Source of the DNA: Candidatus Gastranaerophilales bacterium
GTDB taxonomy: Bacteria > Cyanobacteriota > Vampirovibrionia > Gastranaerophilales > Gastranaerophilaceae
DNA length: 14,983 nt
Direction: 5' to 3'
Assembly: GCA_947589525.1 (NCBI GenBank)
Contig: CANQAW010000017.1
Coordinates: forward strand, 1 to 14,983
Of this stretch, positions 13,253 to 14,983 are shown in pieces. Numbering within the stretch: position 1 is the first letter of the stretch; the number at the start of each line of letters is the position of its first letter. Position numbers and translations under genes: made by a program. The notes beneath the pieces were generated by a model. It did no database searches. It had not been told where the DNA came from and was given only the letters and a program-made list of their open reading frames with translations.

Positions 13253-13489
13253 CTATTGATGAGCTTCGATGTAAGAAACTGCGTCTTGAACTGTAGCAAT
13301 TTTTTCGGCATCTTCATCAGGAATTTCACAACCGAATGCTTCTTCAAAAGCCATTACCAATTCAACCGTATCCAATGAATCAGCACCAAGGTCAGCGGTA
13401 AAAGAAGCAGATGGAGTAACAAGACTTTCATCAACGCTTAATTGTTCTATTACAACTTTTTTTACTTTTTCTAAAATTTCTGTACTCAT
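13253..13489 (-). CDS. acpP: Acyl carrier protein
   Basis: 78 residues, acidic four-helix protein. The phosphopantetheine attachment serine is Ser38 in LGADSLDTVELVM, and EAFGCEIPDEDAEKIATVQDAV is the standard second half. Family knowledge: carries growing acyl chains for fatty-acid synthesis after modification by AcpS. ATG is set by GAGGT 4 bases upstream. It has a strong promoter (TTGCAA-17-TATAAT) and a terminator before fabF. Confidence 0.97.
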   Translation of the reverse strand: MSTEILEKVKKVVIEQLSVDESLVTPSASFTADLGADSLDTVELVMAFEEAFGCEIPDEDAEKIATVQDAVSYIEAHQ

Positions 13490-13533
13490 TTTTACCTCAA
13501 TTAAATAATACTATACTAAACATTACATGAACA

Positions 13534-13562
13534 ATTATATAAGCTACAAAATTATTTTGCAA
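13534..13562 (-). promoter_or_regulatory. Sigma-70-type promoter of acpP
   Basis: Minus strand: -35 TTGCAA (13562-13557), 17-base spacer ending CTTA, -10 TATAAT (13539-13534). Predicted start about 13527, leader about 38 bases. Same boxes, spacing and TTA before the -10 as the HU promoter. Confidence 0.8.
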
Positions 13563-13593
13563 ATTTGTTTACAATTATTTAAGCAAAGCAAAC

Positions 13594-13624
13594 AAAAGAG
13601 CTCCGTGTATATCGGAGCTCTTTT
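13594..13624. terminator. Strong bidirectional intrinsic terminator
   Basis: AAAAGAGCTCCG (13594-13605), loop TGTATAT, CGGAGCTCTTTT (13613-13624): 12 perfect pairs, followed by TT on plus and by GTTTGC on minus. It is placed to end the small Ser-rich gene (minus strand) just upstream of the acpP promoter. A second, bulged hairpin (TAG-TGCC/GGCA-CTA, 13635-13658) lies between that gene and this terminator. Confidence 0.85.
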
Positions 13625-13687
13625 TTAAGTCCAGTAGCCATGCCTTATTTTGGCACTAATAGTTTAATTTTGGTTACATTTCTTCAA

Positions 13688-13894
13688 TTATGCCATTGCG
13701 CTGAATGAAGAAGAAGATGAAGATGAAGAGGAAGCCGGAGAAGCTGAAGCACTTGGCGCTGAGCTTTGCGTAAATACGCTTGCCGAAGCTTCGTTATTTT
13801 GTTGAGCATTATTACAAGCTAATGTTCCTGCTGTTTCTGTTTCTCTAATCTTACCTGCACCTGCACCTGCACCTGATGGAATTGAGTTTAGCAT
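13688..13894 (-). CDS. Small Ser/Ala/Gly-rich protein of unknown function
   Basis: 68 residues, low complexity, no family recognised. N-terminal MLNSIPSGAGAGAGK, a middle with one cysteine (TLACNNAQQNNEASASVF), then APSASASPA and a run of nine serines ending FSAMA. The DNA shows a GGTGCA hexamer repeat under the Gly-Ala stretch and a mixed-Ser-codon repeat under the serines. In favour of a real gene: AAGGAG is 8-9 bases before ATG, the frame is intact, and a strong terminator follows. There is no signal peptide or membrane helix. It might be a secreted or modified peptide precursor, since Ser-rich tails and a short leader occur in RiPPs, but no maturation enzymes are nearby and this is speculation. 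Chance translation of repeats is the alternative. Confidence 0.6.
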   Translation of the reverse strand: MLNSIPSGAGAGAGKIRETETAGTLACNNAQQNNEASASVFTQSSAPSASASPASSSSSSSSSFSAMA

Positions 13895-14028
13895 TATTGC
13901 GTTCTCCTTATAATAAATTTCATATGTCCTACATATATATAAAGAACATAAAACGTATATATATTTCAGTTTTTTGAAAAATATTTACAAATCTTTACAT
14001 GAAAATTAAAAAACAGGTGTTTTACGGC

Positions 14029-14844
14029 TTATATAGAGCTTAAATTTTTACTGAAATCAACCAAATTAATATCCGTATTTATTTCAAAGAAAACGTTTGC
14101 GCTTAATCTGAAGGCTTGCGGATTTTCGGAAACAAAAAAGCTCATATTCGGATTTAATGAATCGGGAGTATCTATTTGAGCTTTGACAGCCTTTGCAACA
14201 AAAACGGCCGGATTGAAATATTCAACATCATACATTTTTTTAAATATGTTAACAAGATAAGGATAGTGCGTACAGCCCAAAATAATCTTTTTTACATTAT
14301 ATTTTTTTACGGCATCTATCTTGGATTTAATAAATTCAATCGAGTGAATATCGTCATAAAGCCTATTTTCGACAATTTCCACAAAACCTGTGCAATCTGT
14401 TTCAATAACATTAATTTTAGGATTTATTTTTCTTATTTCTTGGGTATATTTTTTGGAATTAACCGTTGCACGAGTAGCAAAAACCGCAATTGTATCGCCA
14501 TCTTTAAGATTTGACACGGCATCTTTTGCTCCGAGCTGTATTAACGGAAAAATATTCAATTTGTTATAAAAACATTCTTTTAATTGTTCATATGCCAGAG
14601 CGGAAGTGGTGTTGCAGGCAATAACAACATTTTTAACTTTTTTTTGAACAAAAAATTCCAAAATTTCTTTCGTAAAAGAAAAAATTTGTTCCGGTGATTT
14701 TGTGCCGTACGGAAGATTTTTTGTATCCCCGAAAAAAATATAGTCTTTATTCGGCATAATTTTATATAATTCTTTAAGCACGGATAAACCGCCAACTCCG
14801 CTGTCCAGTAATCCTATGGGTTCTGTATTGCTTTTAATTATCAT
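14029..14844 (-). CDS. murI: Glutamate racemase
   Basis: 271 residues, normal size. Motifs: GLLDSGVGGLSVLKEL (11-26) with Asp14-Ser15, FFGDTKNLPYG (37-47), the first catalytic Cys77 in IACNTTSA, and the second Cys191 in ILGCTHYPYL. Family knowledge: a cofactor-independent enzyme that interconverts L- and D-glutamate, supplying D-Glu for peptidoglycan. The ATG overlaps the stop of the upstream amidase gene (ATGA), with a weak GGA upstream, so translation is probably coupled. After its stop, AAAAC-ACCT-GTTTT with a short T-run is a weak terminator candidate. The 134 bases to the next gene are very AT-rich and must hold that gene's promoter; none is clear. Confidence 0.96.
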   Translation of the reverse strand: MIIKSNTEPIGLLDSGVGGLSVLKELYKIMPNKDYIFFGDTKNLPYGTKSPEQIFSFTKEILEFFVQKKVKNVVIACNTTSALAYEQLKECFYNKLNIFPLIQLGAKDAVSNLKDGDTIAVFATRATVNSKKYTQEIRKINPKINVIETDCTGFVEIVENRLYDDIHSIEFIKSKIDAVKKYNVKKIILGCTHYPYLVNIFKKMYDVEYFNPAVFVAKAVKAQIDTPDSLNPNMSFFVSENPQAFRLSANVFFEINTDINLVDFSKNLSSI

Positions 14845-14983
14845 TTAATATCCAAATACTCCAAAATTCCCTTTACTATTGAATTTGCTATTTCTTCCTG
14901 TCTCTGCTTTGTTAAAAGTTTTGCCCTTTCGGTTTCGTTTGAAAGAAATCCTATTTCAATTAAAACGCTTGGCGCTTCTGTAT
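14841..14983 (-). CDS. N-acetylmuramoyl-L-alanine amidase, C-terminal end (5' end outside window)
   Basis: Only the last 46 codons are in the window. The frame reads TEAPSVLIEIGFLSNETERA…KQRQEEIANSIVKGILEYL, which is the conserved C-terminal signature of zinc-dependent Amidase_3 (AmiC/CwlM/LytC type); the Glu in VLIEIGF is the family's catalytic glutamate. Family knowledge: cleaves the bond between MurNAc and the stem peptide, acting outside the cytoplasmic membrane in cell separation or wall turnover. The TGA stop overlaps the murI ATG by 4 bases. The N-terminal part, with signal peptide and wall-binding domains, is outside the view, so the subtype cannot be named. Confidence 0.88.
   Translation of the reverse strand, partial: TEAPSVLIEIGFLSNETERAKLLTKQRQEEIANSIVKGILEYLDIK

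Noticed and set aside
13635..13658. Bulged hairpin after the Ser-rich gene as a possible riboswitch
   Set aside because: Too small, lies in a 3' region before a terminator, and matches no riboswitch core I know.
13696..13735. Trinucleotide-like repeat as a CRISPR or non-coding satellite
   Set aside because: It is a short codon repeat in frame with a serine run; no spaced repeats exist.

Overview
The window is a gene-dense, low-GC bacterial chromosome segment. It holds 19 protein genes that I support with confidence, one further small serine-rich gene, and one tRNA. There is no mobile element, rRNA, CRISPR array or integration site, and no gap over 300 bases lacks a gene. A Cys-rich S-layer-homology (SLH) protein with a signal peptide sits beside ordinary housekeeping genes (gyrA, fabF, acpP, HU, yidD, murI, cell-wall amidase) and a glycyl-radical activase. 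This suggests an anaerobic, diderm, SLH-using lineage. My best guess is a gut Melainabacteria/Vampirovibrionia (Gastranaerophilales-like) organism. That is inference from gene style and not proven; a low-GC Firmicute is less likely but not excluded.

Layout. (1) 1-1530, plus strand: 3' end of gyrA, then a pflA-type radical SAM activase, closely spaced. (2) 1534-5278: a proteostasis block with clpB (minus), a small XRE regulator (minus), a divergent basic small ORF (plus) and an Hsp20 chaperone (minus). The clpB ribosome-binding site lies inside a 10-bp hairpin. A 13-of-14-base motif is shared by the clpB and hsp20 leaders. (3) 5388-6590, minus: a BI-1/YccA-type membrane protein, tRNA-Thr(CGU) and HU. 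(4) 6734-7772, plus: an unrecognised protein with an internal duplication, overlapping a FabG-like SDR. (5) 7845-10534, minus: the SLH protein and an acidic single-pass membrane protein. (6) 10616-11880, plus: a divergent PurD-like ATP-grasp protein overlapping yidD. (7) 11883-13489, minus: acpP then fabF, with an intrinsic terminator between them. (8) 13688-14983, minus: a Ser/Ala/Gly-rich small protein, murI, and the 3' end of an N-acetylmuramoyl-L-alanine amidase that overlaps murI by ATGA.

How the genes fit together. ACP and FabF serve fatty-acid elongation, and the SDR could be a ketoreductase for the same or another pathway. Amidase and MurI are a peptidoglycan pair. ClpB and Hsp20 form a disaggregation/holdase pair whose shared leader signals suggest common heat control.

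Promoter signals are unusually legible. HU and acpP both use TTGCAA-17-TATAAT. Two plus-strand genes (6734 and 10616) have extended -10 boxes (TGnTATAAT) placed so that transcription would begin on the A of ATG, which suggests leaderless mRNAs. Start codons of several genes were moved downstream of the longest possible start because a Shine-Dalgarno sequence decides the site.
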